The translations under genes were made by a program, and so were the position numbers. A DNA stretch of 64,000 nt from JBBPZA01 sp963797015 (GTDB taxonomy: Bacteria > Actinomycetota > Thermoleophilia > Solirubrobacterales > Solirubrobacteraceae): the NCBI GenBank assembly GCA_963797015.1, contig CAWCNV010000006.1, positions 1 to 64,000 on the forward strand, written 5' to 3'. The notes under the pieces were generated by a model, which saw nothing but the letters and a program-made list of their open reading frames with translations, did not search any database and was not told the DNA's origin. Positions 34,073 to 44,731 of this stretch are shown here, piece by piece (positions within the stretch are counted from its first letter, which is position 1; every line of letters begins with the position of its first letter).

Positions 34073-35215
34073 GTGGGAAGCTGGCCGCTCGTGGCCGTCG
34101 ACTTCGAGGCCGAGGGGCTGCTCGAGGGCCTCACCGAGGGGCGCGACCGGGAGGCGCGGCTGGAGCTGCTGCGCCGGCTCCACGACCAGGGCGTCTCGCT
34201 CGAGGAGCTGCGCACGGCGGTCGCAGAGCAGCGGCTGGTGTTCCTGCCGGTCCAGCTCGCCCTCGACCAGCGGCCCGAGCGCTACGCGCGCGAGGAGGTG
34301 GCGGAGCGCAGCGGCGCGCCGCTCGAGTTCCTGCGCCGGCTGTGGCGGGCGATGGGGATGGCCGAGGTGGCGCCCGGCGACCGCGTGTTCACCGACGAGG
34401 ACGTGGAGGCGGCACGCCGGATGGCGGGCGCGCTGGAGCTCGGGATCGCCGAGGAGTCGCTGCTCGAGGTGACCCGCGTCACCGCCCAGAGCATGGCGCG
34501 CGTGGCGGCGGCGCTAGGTGGCGTGTTCGCGGAGTCGCTGCTGCGCCCCGGCGACACGGAGCTCGAGGCGGCCGAGCGCCTCGCCCAGGCGACGCGCCAG
34601 CTCCAGCCGGCGACGATCGACCAGCTCGCCTACGTCCTCACGCTGCACCAGCGCCAGCAGCTGCGCCAGGCGATGCTGGGCCAGGCCGCTCTCGCCGAGG
34701 GCCGGGTCGAGGGCTCGCGCGAGATCACCGTCTGCTTCGCCGACCTCGTCGGGTTCACGCGGTTGGGGGAACGCGTTCCCGCTTCGGAGCTAGGCGCGGT
34801 CGCCGGCCGCCTGGGCGACCTGGCGGCCGAGGTCGCGACCGAGCCAGTGCGACTGGTGAAGATGATCGGAGACGCCGCGATGCTGGTCTCCTTCGAGACC
34901 GCTCCCGTCCTGGATGCCGTGCTCGACCTGATCGACGCGGCCGACGCGCAGGGCGAGGACTTCCCTCAGCTGCGCGCCGGCGTGGCCGCGGGCGAGGCCA
35001 TCGGCCGCGCCGGCGACTGGTACGGGCGTCCGGTGAACGTGGCCAGCCGCGTGTCCAGCGTCGCCAAGACGGGCAGCGCGCTGGCGACCGCCGAGGTCAA
35101 GGACGCCGCCGCCGGCGCCGGCTTCCGCTTCTCGCGCGTGGGCCGGCGGCGGCTCAAGGGAGTGCGCCACCCGGTCGAGCTCTACCGCGTGCGGCGGGCG
35201 GAGCCTGCGGGGTAG
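34073..35215 (+). CDS. Class III adenylate cyclase with N-terminal regulatory domain
   Basis: The 380-aa protein has a helical N-terminal part with a MerR-like helix-turn-helix look (EEVAERSGAPLEFLRRLW, VFTDEDVEAARRM), as in the pH-sensing Rv1264 group. The C-terminal cyclase domain holds the metal Asp residues (VCFADLVGFTRLGERV; KMIGDAAMLVSF) and the transition-state Asn/Arg pair (GRPVNVASRVSSVAKTG). It should make cAMP. GTG 34073 is taken as start, with GTG 34091 as an alternative. The last 62 bp overlap the convergent antiporter gene. Confidence 0.85.
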   Translation: MGSWPLVAVDFEAEGLLEGLTEGRDREARLELLRRLHDQGVSLEELRTAVAEQRLVFLPVQLALDQRPERYAREEVAERSGAPLEFLRRLWRAMGMAEVAPGDRVFTDEDVEAARRMAGALELGIAEESLLEVTRVTAQSMARVAAALGGVFAESLLRPGDTELEAAERLAQATRQLQPATIDQLAYVLTLHQRQQLRQAMLGQAALAEGRVEGSREITVCFADLVGFTRLGERVPASELGAVAGRLGDLAAEVATEPVRLVKMIGDAAMLVSFETAPVLDAVLDLIDAADAQGEDFPQLRAGVAAGEAIGRAGDWYGRPVNVASRVSSVAKTGSALATAEVKDAAAGAGFRFSRVGRRRLKGVRHPVELYRVRRAEPAG

Positions 35216-36461
35216 CCCCCGACTCCCGCGAACTGCGCCGCGCCAGCCAGTTGGAGAGCGGCGTGTCGCTCAGGCCGTGGAGGATGATCGAGCAGAAGAC
35301 GGCCAGCGCGGCGATGTTGAAGATGCGCTCCTTGCCTGGGATCGCGTCGCCCAGCACGAGCAGCGAGAAGGCCATGGTCGCCACGCCCTTGGGGCCGAAC
35401 CAGCCCATGAACGCCTTGGTGGCCGTTTCCAGGCGCGTGCCGGCCAGGGCGATGAAGACCGCCGCCGGGCGCACGACGAAGAAGGTCAGTGCAACGATCG
35501 CGACCGCGGCCCAGCCGTCCTGGAAGAGGCCGTCGAAGGTCAGCAGCGACCCGAACACCACGAACACCGCGAGCTTGACGACCTCGACGAGGTCCTCCGA
35601 GCGCCCGGCGAAGCACTCCCGGATGTCCGGCCGCAGGATCCCGAGCGTGATCGCGCACACGAATACGGAGATGAAGCCGTTGCCCGCCGGCGGCAGCACC
35701 GCGACCCCGTAGGCCACGAACGCCGCACCCAGCGCGTAGAGCGCCTTCTGGTGCGCCGCCACGCCCTCCGTCAGGCCCTTGCTGCGGGGCATGATGCGGG
35801 AGGCGAGCAGGCCGACGGCGATGCCGAAGACCAGCCCCAGGGTCACGTCCTGGAGCACGAAGCGCCACCAGACGAAGTCGTTGTTGCCGACGCGCAGGGC
35901 GGCGCTGAAGGCGAGCACCGCGGGGAGCGCGAGGCCGTCGTTGAGGCCCGACTCCAGATTCAGCGAGTGGCGCACGATGCGCGGCACGCGCGGGTTGGTC
36001 ACGACGCCGGACGAGAGCACCGGGTCGGTCGGGCTCAGCAGCGCGCCGACGAGGAAGGACTCGGTCCACGAGAGGTCGGTCAGGGTGTGGGTGGCCAGCG
36101 CGACCGCAGCCGCGGTGAGCGGCATCGCGAGCACGAGCTTGCGCAGCGGCAGGCGCCACGCCGTCTGGAGCATCTCGGCCTCGACCTCGAGGCCGTCGCG
36201 GAACAGGATCACGATCAGCGCGAGCGTCGCCAGATCGACCACGAAGGCCGAGGTGGGGTCGAAGTTCAGCACGTCGAGGCCCCCCTCGCCGAGCGCGAAG
36301 CCGGCCAGCACGAAGACCGCGGTCAGCGACAGGAAGCTGCGCCGGGCCAGCCCGGTGATGAGCGCACCGCCGGCCAGCAGCAGCCCGAGCACGAGCAGGG
36401 TGGTCTCGAGGTCGTCGGCGCCGGCGGCGGCGGCGGCGGCGAGGGGAGCACTGGGCGCCAC
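35154..36461 (-). CDS. CPA1-type Na+/H+ (cation:proton) antiporter
   Basis: The 435-aa protein has about 12 hydrophobic helices with the family's charged-helix motifs (LIVILFRDGLEVEAEM; LLSPTDPVLSSGVV; LNLESGLNDGLALPAVLAFS). It exchanges cations for protons across the membrane. It starts with GTG 36461, 39 bp from the divergent MBL gene. Its 3' end overlaps the adenylate cyclase gene by 62 bp. Confidence 0.9.
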   Translation of the reverse strand: MAPSAPLAAAAAAGADDLETTLLVLGLLLAGGALITGLARRSFLSLTAVFVLAGFALGEGGLDVLNFDPTSAFVVDLATLALIVILFRDGLEVEAEMLQTAWRLPLRKLVLAMPLTAAAVALATHTLTDLSWTESFLVGALLSPTDPVLSSGVVTNPRVPRIVRHSLNLESGLNDGLALPAVLAFSAALRVGNNDFVWWRFVLQDVTLGLVFGIAVGLLASRIMPRSKGLTEGVAAHQKALYALGAAFVAYGVAVLPPAGNGFISVFVCAITLGILRPDIRECFAGRSEDLVEVVKLAVFVVFGSLLTFDGLFQDGWAAVAIVALTFFVVRPAAVFIALAGTRLETATKAFMGWFGPKGVATMAFSLLVLGDAIPGKERIFNIAALAVFCSIILHGLSDTPLSNWLARRSSRESGATPQAPPAARGRARPGGALP

Positions 36462-36500
36462 GGGGATAGAGTGTCGCAGCGAGCGAGCGAGGGTCCCCGA

Positions 36501-37295
36501 GTGCGCATCACGGTATTGGGCAAGTCGCCGTCGTGGCAGGACGTCGACGGCGCGTGCAGCGGCTATCTGATCGAGGAGGGCGGGACGTGCCTGCTGCTCG
36601 ACTGCGGCAACGGCGTGTTCTCCAAGCTGCGCAAGTTCCGTGACTACGTCGACGTGGACGCGGTCGTCGTCTCGCACCTGCACGCCGACCACATGCTGGA
36701 CCTGGTCCCCTACAGCTACGCGCTCACCTATGCACCGCGCCAGCAGCCCGTGCCCGTGGCGCACTGGCCCGGGACCGACGATCCGGCGCGCCCGCTGCTG
36801 CATGCGCCGGTCGGCGCCAGGGAGACCTTCCGGCGCGTGGTTGGGTCGTGGGGCAACGAGGACCTGGTCGAGAAGGCGTTCCGGCTGCACGAGTACCGCT
36901 CGGGCGACACACTCGAGATCGGCGAGCTGCGCCTGCGCTTCCACGAGGTGCCGCACTTCATGACCACCCACGCCGTCGAGGTGGCGAGCGCCAACGGAAG
37001 CGGGCGCTTCACCTACGGCGCCGACTGCCGCCCCACCGACGAGCTCGTGGCCTTCGCGCGCGACACCGACCTGCTGATGGTCGAGGCCACGCTGCCGCGG
37101 CCGGAGCGCACCGGCGTCCGCGGCCACCTGACGCCGTCCGAGGCCGGCGACCACGGCCGCCGCGCGGGCGCCCGGCGGCTGGTGATCACACACATCTCCG
37201 ACGAGCTCGACGCGCGCTGGGCGCGCGAGCAGGCCGAGGGCGCGTTCGGCGCTCCGGTGGAGGTCGCGGCCGAGGGGGCCGTCTACGACGTGTGA
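36501..37295 (+). CDS. Metallo-beta-lactamase-fold hydrolase
   Basis: A 264-aa MBL protein with the zinc motif VVSHLHADHMLDL, His in VPHFMTTHAVE, an Asp in FTYGADCRPTDEL and the C-terminal His (LVITHISDELDARW). The lack of a long insertion and the RNase Z/PhnP-like outline make a phosphodiesterase or RNase Z-related activity plausible; this is not certain. It is divergent from the antiporter gene. GTG 36501 is the start. Confidence 0.82.
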   Translation: MRITVLGKSPSWQDVDGACSGYLIEEGGTCLLLDCGNGVFSKLRKFRDYVDVDAVVVSHLHADHMLDLVPYSYALTYAPRQQPVPVAHWPGTDDPARPLLHAPVGARETFRRVVGSWGNEDLVEKAFRLHEYRSGDTLEIGELRLRFHEVPHFMTTHAVEVASANGSGRFTYGADCRPTDELVAFARDTDLLMVEATLPRPERTGVRGHLTPSEAGDHGRRAGARRLVITHISDELDARWAREQAEGAFGAPVEVAAEGAVYDV

Positions 37296-37312
37296 CGAGG
37301 GCCGCCACGGGC

Positions 37313-37318
37313 TACATT
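37313..37318 (+). promoter_or_regulatory. Candidate -10 box for hsp20-lon
   Basis: TACATT ends 7 nt before the hsp20 ATG, so the mRNA is probably leaderless. Confidence 0.4.
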
Positions 37319-37325
37319 GCCATGG

Positions 37326-37780
37326 ATGCCCGAGCGCGACCTCTTCGGGAACTTCGACCGCATGCGTCGGGACGTCGACGAGCTGCTCGGCGGCGTCCTC
37401 GAGCGCACCGGCATCGCCCGCGGTGCGGCCGGCTTCGCCCCCGCGGTCGACGTCTACTACTGCGGTGAGCCCACCATCGTGGTGGTGAAGGCGGAGCTAG
37501 CCGGCGTCGACGTGGCCGAGCTCGGGCTCGAGATCCGCGGGCGCGAGCTCGTCATCAGCGGCCAGCGGCCCATCGGCGACTCAGAGCGCCGCTCCTACCA
37601 GCAGATCGAGATCGAGCACGGACCTTTCCGGCGCGTGGTGGCGCTCGGCACCGAGGTTGACGCGGACGGCGCCAAGGCCACCTACGAGAACGGCATCCTG
37701 CGCGTCGAGCTGCCCATCGCCTCGCCGCGCGAGCGGCGGCGAACGGTCCCGGTCGAGGTCCCGCGGGCCGCCGGCGGCTC

Positions 37781-37784
<4 letters not shown>
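37326..37784 (+). CDS. Small heat-shock protein (Hsp20/alpha-crystallin)
   Basis: A 152-aa protein with an alpha-crystallin domain (FAPAVDVYYCGEPTIVVVKA, ELVISGQRPIGDSERRSY, ENGILRVELPI). It binds unfolded proteins and prevents aggregation. ATG 37326 is chosen over TTG 37317, 8 bp upstream, because it is preceded at 7 nt by a TACATT box. Its stop overlaps the Lon start (GTGA), a natural stress-chaperone/protease pairing. Confidence 0.9.
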
Positions 37785-40261
<2,477 letters not shown>

Positions 40262-40331
40262 CCGATTGAACGTCCAGCGGCGTCGCCGTCGGAGTATGCT
40301 CACGCCACCTGCACACGTCCGAGGGAGTGGT

Positions 40332-40811
40332 ATGGCAAAGAAGAAGGCCGCCTCGGGGGCGGCGAAGGCGGGAAGCACGGCGACCAGCGTGTACGCCAGT
40401 GCCAGGGCGAACCCCTACATCCAGCGGATCATCGAGGACGCTGCGCTCCGCGACAACGTCCGCGACGCCTACGAGTCGAGCCGCAGGGCGTACGGGCGCC
40501 TGAGCAACGGCAAGGCCCCGACGAAGGTCCTGCTCGAGGACAAGAAGCTCCACAAGGAGCTCTCGAACGCCGCTGATTCGCTGCGCAGCGCGAGCGTTGC
40601 CCTGCAGGGCAAGCGGAAGAAGCGGCGCGGCCTGCGCCTGGGCCGGCTGCTGTTCGTCGGCCTGGTGGGCACCGCGCTGGCGCTCGCGCTCAGCGAGGGC
40701 CTGCGCTCGAAGGTCCTCGACCTGCTGTTCGGCGCCGAGGAGGAGTTCGACTACAGCTCCGCGACCGTGCCGCCGGCACCTGCCAGCCAGCCCGCTGCGT
40801 CGAGCGCCTGA
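40332..40811 (+). CDS. Small membrane protein with basic N-terminus, unknown function
   Basis: A 159-aa product: basic Lys/Ala N-terminus (MAKKKAASGAAKAGS), a helical region (NPYIQRIIEDAALRDNVRDA), one membrane helix (LLFVGLVGTALALALSEGLR), then a Pro/Ser tail. ATG 40332 is preferred, with GAGGGA just upstream and a TATGCT at 40295. It follows lon and is closed by a strong terminator. Such proteins are found in many actinobacteria without an assigned role. Confidence 0.75.
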   Translation: MAKKKAASGAAKAGSTATSVYASARANPYIQRIIEDAALRDNVRDAYESSRRAYGRLSNGKAPTKVLLEDKKLHKELSNAADSLRSASVALQGKRKKRRGLRLGRLLFVGLVGTALALALSEGLRSKVLDLLFGAEEEFDYSSATVPPAPASQPAASSA

Positions 40812-40840
40812 GGGCGCCGACCAGAGATCACATAGACGTG

Positions 40841-40866
40841 CGAGGGCGCCCTCCGGGGCGCCCTCG
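40841..40866. terminator. Strong bidirectional terminator
   Basis: CGAGGGCGCCC/GGGCGCCCTCG, a perfect 11-bp stem with a TCCG loop (loop 40852-40855), between the convergent membrane-protein and SPOR genes. Confidence 0.85.
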
Positions 40867-40869
40867 TCG

Positions 40870-41837
40870 TTAACCGCTGGGGGTCGTCGACCCCTCGTCG
40901 GTCGAGGTCGAGGTCGTGCCCGTCGGTGCTCGAGGTCGGCCTTCTTCTTGACCGACCGTCGCCGTCGCCCGTTCGGGTTCGGCTTGAGGCCCTTCGCCAG
41001 CAGCTTGTCGATGTAAGCGTTCGCCTGCGTCGTCGCTGGTGAAGCGGCCTGCCCAGACCAGCCAGGTCCCATCGGGGTAGTCGAGGTCGGACTTGCTCGC
41101 GTCGAGCACTCCCGCGGTGAAGCCCTTGGCGATGATCTTGCGCGCTACCTTCTCAGCGTCGCTCCTGACTGTCTGAGCGTCTCGTCGAAGATGACCGTAT
41201 AGCTGAGCTTCTTGTCGAACGTCCACTCGGGCACCGTCACCGGGGTGGTCGTGCCGCTCCCGGAGCCGCCGCCCGACGAGACGCTGCCGCCGCTCGTCGA
41301 TCCCGTCGATCCGGTGGAGCCGGTGCCGGTCAAGCTCGAGCCGAAGGGATCCGAGCTCGAGCCGGTCCCGTTCGGGCTGCTGCTGCCGGTCGAGGGCGCG
41401 GTGGTGGTGTCGGTCTTGTTCGGGCTGGTGCTGGGTACCGAGCTGGACTTGGGCGGCTTGGGCACGTCGGGCGTGCCCGTCGCCGGCGCGGGCGGCGGCA
41501 GCGCCGCGACCGTCTTGCGGATCGTCTTCGCCCCGGCTATCGACGGGTCCTTGGCAACCTCGCTGAGCGCGAGCGCCAGGCCGGCGACGAAGATCAGCGC
41601 GATCGAGGCCGTGATCGCCACCGGCTGGTGCCAGCGCGAGCCGGTGGCGTCGATGCGGCTGCCGCACTCCAGGCACCAGTCCTGGTCGGGCGCCGCGGCG
41701 GCGGAGCACTGCGGGCACGCTCGGCCGGCGGCGGCGGCGGCGTCGTCGTGGGTGCCGGCGGAGACGGACACGGAGCCTCCGGCGGGGGACGCGGCCGCCG
41801 CGGTGCTGGGGAAGATGCTGTTGAGAAAGCGCTTCAT
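40870..41837 (-). pseudogene. Zinc-ribbon, single-TM, SPOR-domain protein with frameshifts
   Basis: From ATG 41837 the product has a short N-terminus, a zinc ribbon (CPQCSAAAAPDQDWCLECGS), one membrane helix (ITASIALIFVAGLALALSEV), a Pro/Ser/Thr-rich spacer and a SPOR-like end (LSYTVIFDETL, then KSDLDYPDGTWLVWAGRF, then ANAYIDKLLAKGLKPNP). These pieces lie in three different frames, with shifts near 41190, 41060 and 40945. SPOR domains bind denuded peptidoglycan at division sites. Breaks could be assembly indels; the overall protein type is clear. Confidence 0.7.
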
Positions 41838-41950
41838 CGCACGTACACCCTCGGCGGGCGCAGTATAAACGCGCGCGCGGGGCCCTCGGAGCGGTTGCAG
41901 CGCTTTTCTCTGCGCAGTTGCACCGCTTTCCCCCGCGTCGCGGCTCCCGT

Positions 41951-41956
41951 TAGCAT
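41951..41956 (+). promoter_or_regulatory. Candidate -10 box for the TetR gene
   Basis: TAGCAT ends 10 nt before ATG 41967, fitting a leaderless mRNA and favouring that start over ATG 41958. Confidence 0.4.
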
Positions 41957-41966
41957 CATGCGCTAC

Positions 41967-42569
41967 ATGGAGGCCGCAACACAGCGACCGCTGGCCGGTG
42001 ACAAGGCCGTCCGCATCGTCGAGGCGATGCGCGCGAGCGTCGCCGAGCGGGGCGCGGCCGGATCGACCTTCGATCACGTGGCGCGTGACGCCGGCGTCTC
42101 GCGCGGGCTGCTGCACTACTACTTCGGGAGCAAGGAGCGGCTGCTGGTCGAGGTCGTCCGGCGCGACACCGCGATCAGGCTCGAGGCGCTCGACGCCGCG
42201 CTCGCCGGCGTGAGCACCGCCGACGACTTCATCGAGATCATGGTGCGGAGCCTCGAGGACGTGGTCCAGCACGATCCGGGCTACTTCACGCTCGTGTTCG
42301 AGCTGTTCACGCTCGGCCGCCGCAACCCCGAGATCGCGACCGAGATGGCCGAGCTCATGCGCCGCAGCCGCGACCTCGTGGCCGAGCGGTTGGCGGTCAA
42401 GCACGCCGAGGGGGTGCTCGACCTCGCCGAGTCGCCGGACGCCGTCGCGACGATCCTGATGTCGATGGCCGACGGGTTCGCGCTGTGGAAGCTGGGCGAG
42501 CCCAACCACGATCTCGCGGCCACCATGCGCGCGGGCGTCATGTGCTCGCGGCGCCTGCTCGGCGCTTGA
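41967..42569 (+). CDS. TetR-family regulator
   Basis: The 200-aa protein has a TetR DNA-binding domain (VRIVEAMRASVAERGAAGST then VSRGLLHYYFGSKERLLVEV) and a helical C-terminal domain resembling the TetR_C group with a FTLVFELFTLG segment. A second ATG at 41958 would add three residues. It is followed after one base by the TTG start of the LmeA-like gene, implying co-transcription. The ligand is unknown. Confidence 0.85.
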   Translation: MEAATQRPLAGDKAVRIVEAMRASVAERGAAGSTFDHVARDAGVSRGLLHYYFGSKERLLVEVVRRDTAIRLEALDAALAGVSTADDFIEIMVRSLEDVVQHDPGYFTLVFELFTLGRRNPEIATEMAELMRRSRDLVAERLAVKHAEGVLDLAESPDAVATILMSMADGFALWKLGEPNHDLAATMRAGVMCSRRLLGA

Positions 42570-42570
42570 G

Positions 42571-43257
42571 TTGACCGAGCGCCTGCGGGCGGTCCGGTGG
42601 CGCCGGGCGGCGATCGTCGCGGCGCTCGTGCTCTTCGCCCTGGTGGTGGTCGGACAGCTGGTGCTGCCCGCGATCGCCGAGCGGAGCGTTCGCGGGCGGC
42701 TGGACGATCACGGGAACGTGCTGAGCGTCGAGGTCCACGCCTTCCCGGCGATCCGGTTGCTGTGGGGTCACGCGGATCGCGTCGACGTGCGCATGGGGGC
42801 GTTCCGCGGCACGGGGGGCACGGTCGCCGGGCTGCTCGACGACGTCAGCGGCGTCACCCACGTCGACGCGCGCGCGCAGATCGTGCACAGCGGGCTGACG
42901 ACGCTGCGCGACGCGCGCCTGATCAAGGACGGCGACCGGATCAGGGCCCAGGGCCGCATGACGCCGACCGACGTCGCGACGGCGTTTCCGCTCTCGTTCA
43001 AGGTCGCGCCGGTGGGTGTAATCGACGGCACGCTCGTGGTGCGCGGGGGCCTCGGCGTCGGCAGTCAGGTGGCCGGGGTCGAGGGCCGCATCGTCGCCGT
43101 CGACGGCCAGATCGTCGTGCAACCGGTCGGGATCCCGCTGCTCGGCGGGCTCGTCCAGCTCACGGTGTTCAGCGACCCGCGCGTGTCGGTCGACACGCTG
43201 ACGGCGCATCAGGTTCCCGCGGGCTACGAGCTCACGGCCACCGGCCGCCTGAGCTGA
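42571..43257 (+). CDS. LmeA/DUF2993-like membrane-anchored protein
   Basis: A 228-aa protein with an N-terminal membrane helix (AAIVAALVLFALVVVGQLVL) and an extracytoplasmic lipid-binding-like domain (VLSVEVHAFPAIRLLWGHAD; LTVFSDPRVSVDTLTAHQVP). DUF2993 includes mycobacterial LmeA, needed for lipomannan maturation. TTG 42571 lies one base after the TetR stop. The nearest known role, mycobacterial envelope glycolipid assembly, is transferred by similarity only. Confidence 0.7.
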   Translation: MTERLRAVRWRRAAIVAALVLFALVVVGQLVLPAIAERSVRGRLDDHGNVLSVEVHAFPAIRLLWGHADRVDVRMGAFRGTGGTVAGLLDDVSGVTHVDARAQIVHSGLTTLRDARLIKDGDRIRAQGRMTPTDVATAFPLSFKVAPVGVIDGTLVVRGGLGVGSQVAGVEGRIVAVDGQIVVQPVGIPLLGGLVQLTVFSDPRVSVDTLTAHQVPAGYELTATGRLS

Positions 43258-43302
43258 CCGCGCCGGTCCGCCGGACCGATCGCGCCAGGCCTACGAAGGC
43301 CT

Positions 43303-44626
43303 CTAGGAGCCCGCGCCGGAGGCCGGCCCGCTCGAGCCATCTCCGGTCGACGGGCTGCCGGAGGAGGGCTGGTCGGAGGAGAGCTGGTTGGCGGGGAGCG
43401 GGTTGTTGCCCGGTCCGGGCACGTCCGCGGGCGGCTGCTCGACGGGCGGCTGCTCGGCGGGCGGCTGCTGCGCGGGCGGCTGCTCGGTGGGAGGCTGTTC
43501 GACGGGGGGTTGTTCGGTCGGCGGCTGCTCGGCGGGCGGTTGTTCGGTCGGCGGCTGCTCGGCGGGCGGCTGCTGCGCGGGCGGCTCGTGGGGGCTGCTC
43601 GGTGGGAGGCTGTTCGACGGGGGGTTGTTCGGTCGGCGGCTGCTCGGTGGGCGGTTGTTCGGCGGCGGCTGCTCGGTGGGCGGTTGTTCGGTCGGCGGCT
43701 GCTCGGCTGGGCGGTTGCTCGGTCGGCGGCGGGTTCGCCACGAGCGGGTCGGTCCCGAGTTCCTGCTCGATCACATTCGGGACGCCGTCGCCGTCGCTGT
43801 CTTCCATCCCGTCGGGCACGCCGTCGCCTATCGAGTCGATCGCCGCGGGGTTGTAGCCGATCTGGTCCTCGACGGCGTTGACCAGGCCATCGCCGTCGGA
43901 GTCGACCATGCCGTCGGCCACGCCCTTGACGAGGCTGTCCGCCTTCTTCGGGTCGCTCTTGACGCGGAACTCGTTGACGTTGCGCACGCCGTCGCCGTCC
44001 GCGTCGCCCAGCGCATCGGCCGGGGTCAGCGGGTTGAGCTTCCAGCGAACCTCCCAACCGTCGGGCATCCCGTCGCCGTCGGTGTCGGCGCGGCGCGCGC
44101 TGGTCCCGAGCACGATCTCCTGGGCGTCCGGGATGCCGTCCCCGTCGCTGTCGAGCGACGCGGTGATGGACGGCGGGTCGGTGGTCTCGGCGGTCGTCGT
44201 CCCGGAGCCGCCCTGCGTGGACGCCGGGTCGACGCCGACGGCGGTCGAGCCGGTCCCGCCGCTCGCGGCACCCGGGCCCGTGGCCGGTGACAACGGCGCT
44301 GCGACGCCGCCGGAGCTGGTGGGCGAGGACGGGGTGACCAGCGCGGGAACGATCGGGGTCGCGCTCAGCGCGCCGCCCGAGGCCGTGCGGAAGGGCGGCA
44401 CCACGTCGATGGACCGGTCGGCGAGCGGCGTTCGAGGCGCCGCTCCGGGAGCCAGCTCGCGGAGCACGGGCCAGTCGGGGGATGCGACGCCGAACAGGCG
44501 CGCGCCACCGACGAGGATCGCGACCGCCGCGGCCATGGAGATGACGGAGACCGCGGCGGCGGCGCAGACCCCTCCGTCACGAAGCGCGGAAGAGAGGGTG
44601 CGCACGCCTGACCTGAGACTTCTCAC
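43303..44626 (-). CDS. Surface protein with type-3-like Ca2+ repeats and EQPPT tail, frameshifted
   Basis: The N-terminal membrane anchor or signal (VSVISMAAAVAILVGGARLF) and a Ser/Pro-rich spacer lead to five or so calcium-binding repeats of the DSDGDGIPD form, with clear copies at DTDGDGMPDGWE and DADGDGVRNVNEFRVK. A low-complexity tail of the five-residue unit EQPPT/EQPPV/EQPPA follows. The reading frame changes at least twice inside this tail: the other frame carries the natural end (PANQLSSDQPSSGSPSTGD, stop TAG at 43303). GTG 44626 is the start. Frameshifts inside repeats could be phase variation, slippage or assembly error. Confidence 0.7.
43440..43735 (-). repeat. 15-bp tandem repeats encoding EQPPT-type units
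   Basis: About 18-20 imperfect copies of a 15-bp unit, read on the minus strand as EQPP[T/V/A/S]. Units such as GCTCGGTCGGCGGCT recur on the plus strand. Three or more copies have lost or gained bases (for example near 43595, 43660), shifting the frame. Confidence 0.75.
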
Positions 44627-44731
44627 AGACTGGTTATCGGCGGCGCCGAATGCTGCTCAAGGAGCCGAAAAACCGGCGTATTAGATGAACTCTGGCGTTC
44701 TGGACGTATGTACGACTCGCTGGCGCCCCGG

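Noticed and set aside
43388..44290. Long plus-strand frame rich in GGCS repeats, looking like a Cys-rich surface protein
   Set aside because: It is the opposite-strand reading of the EQPPT repeats of the minus-strand gene. The calcium repeats and signal segment support the minus strand.
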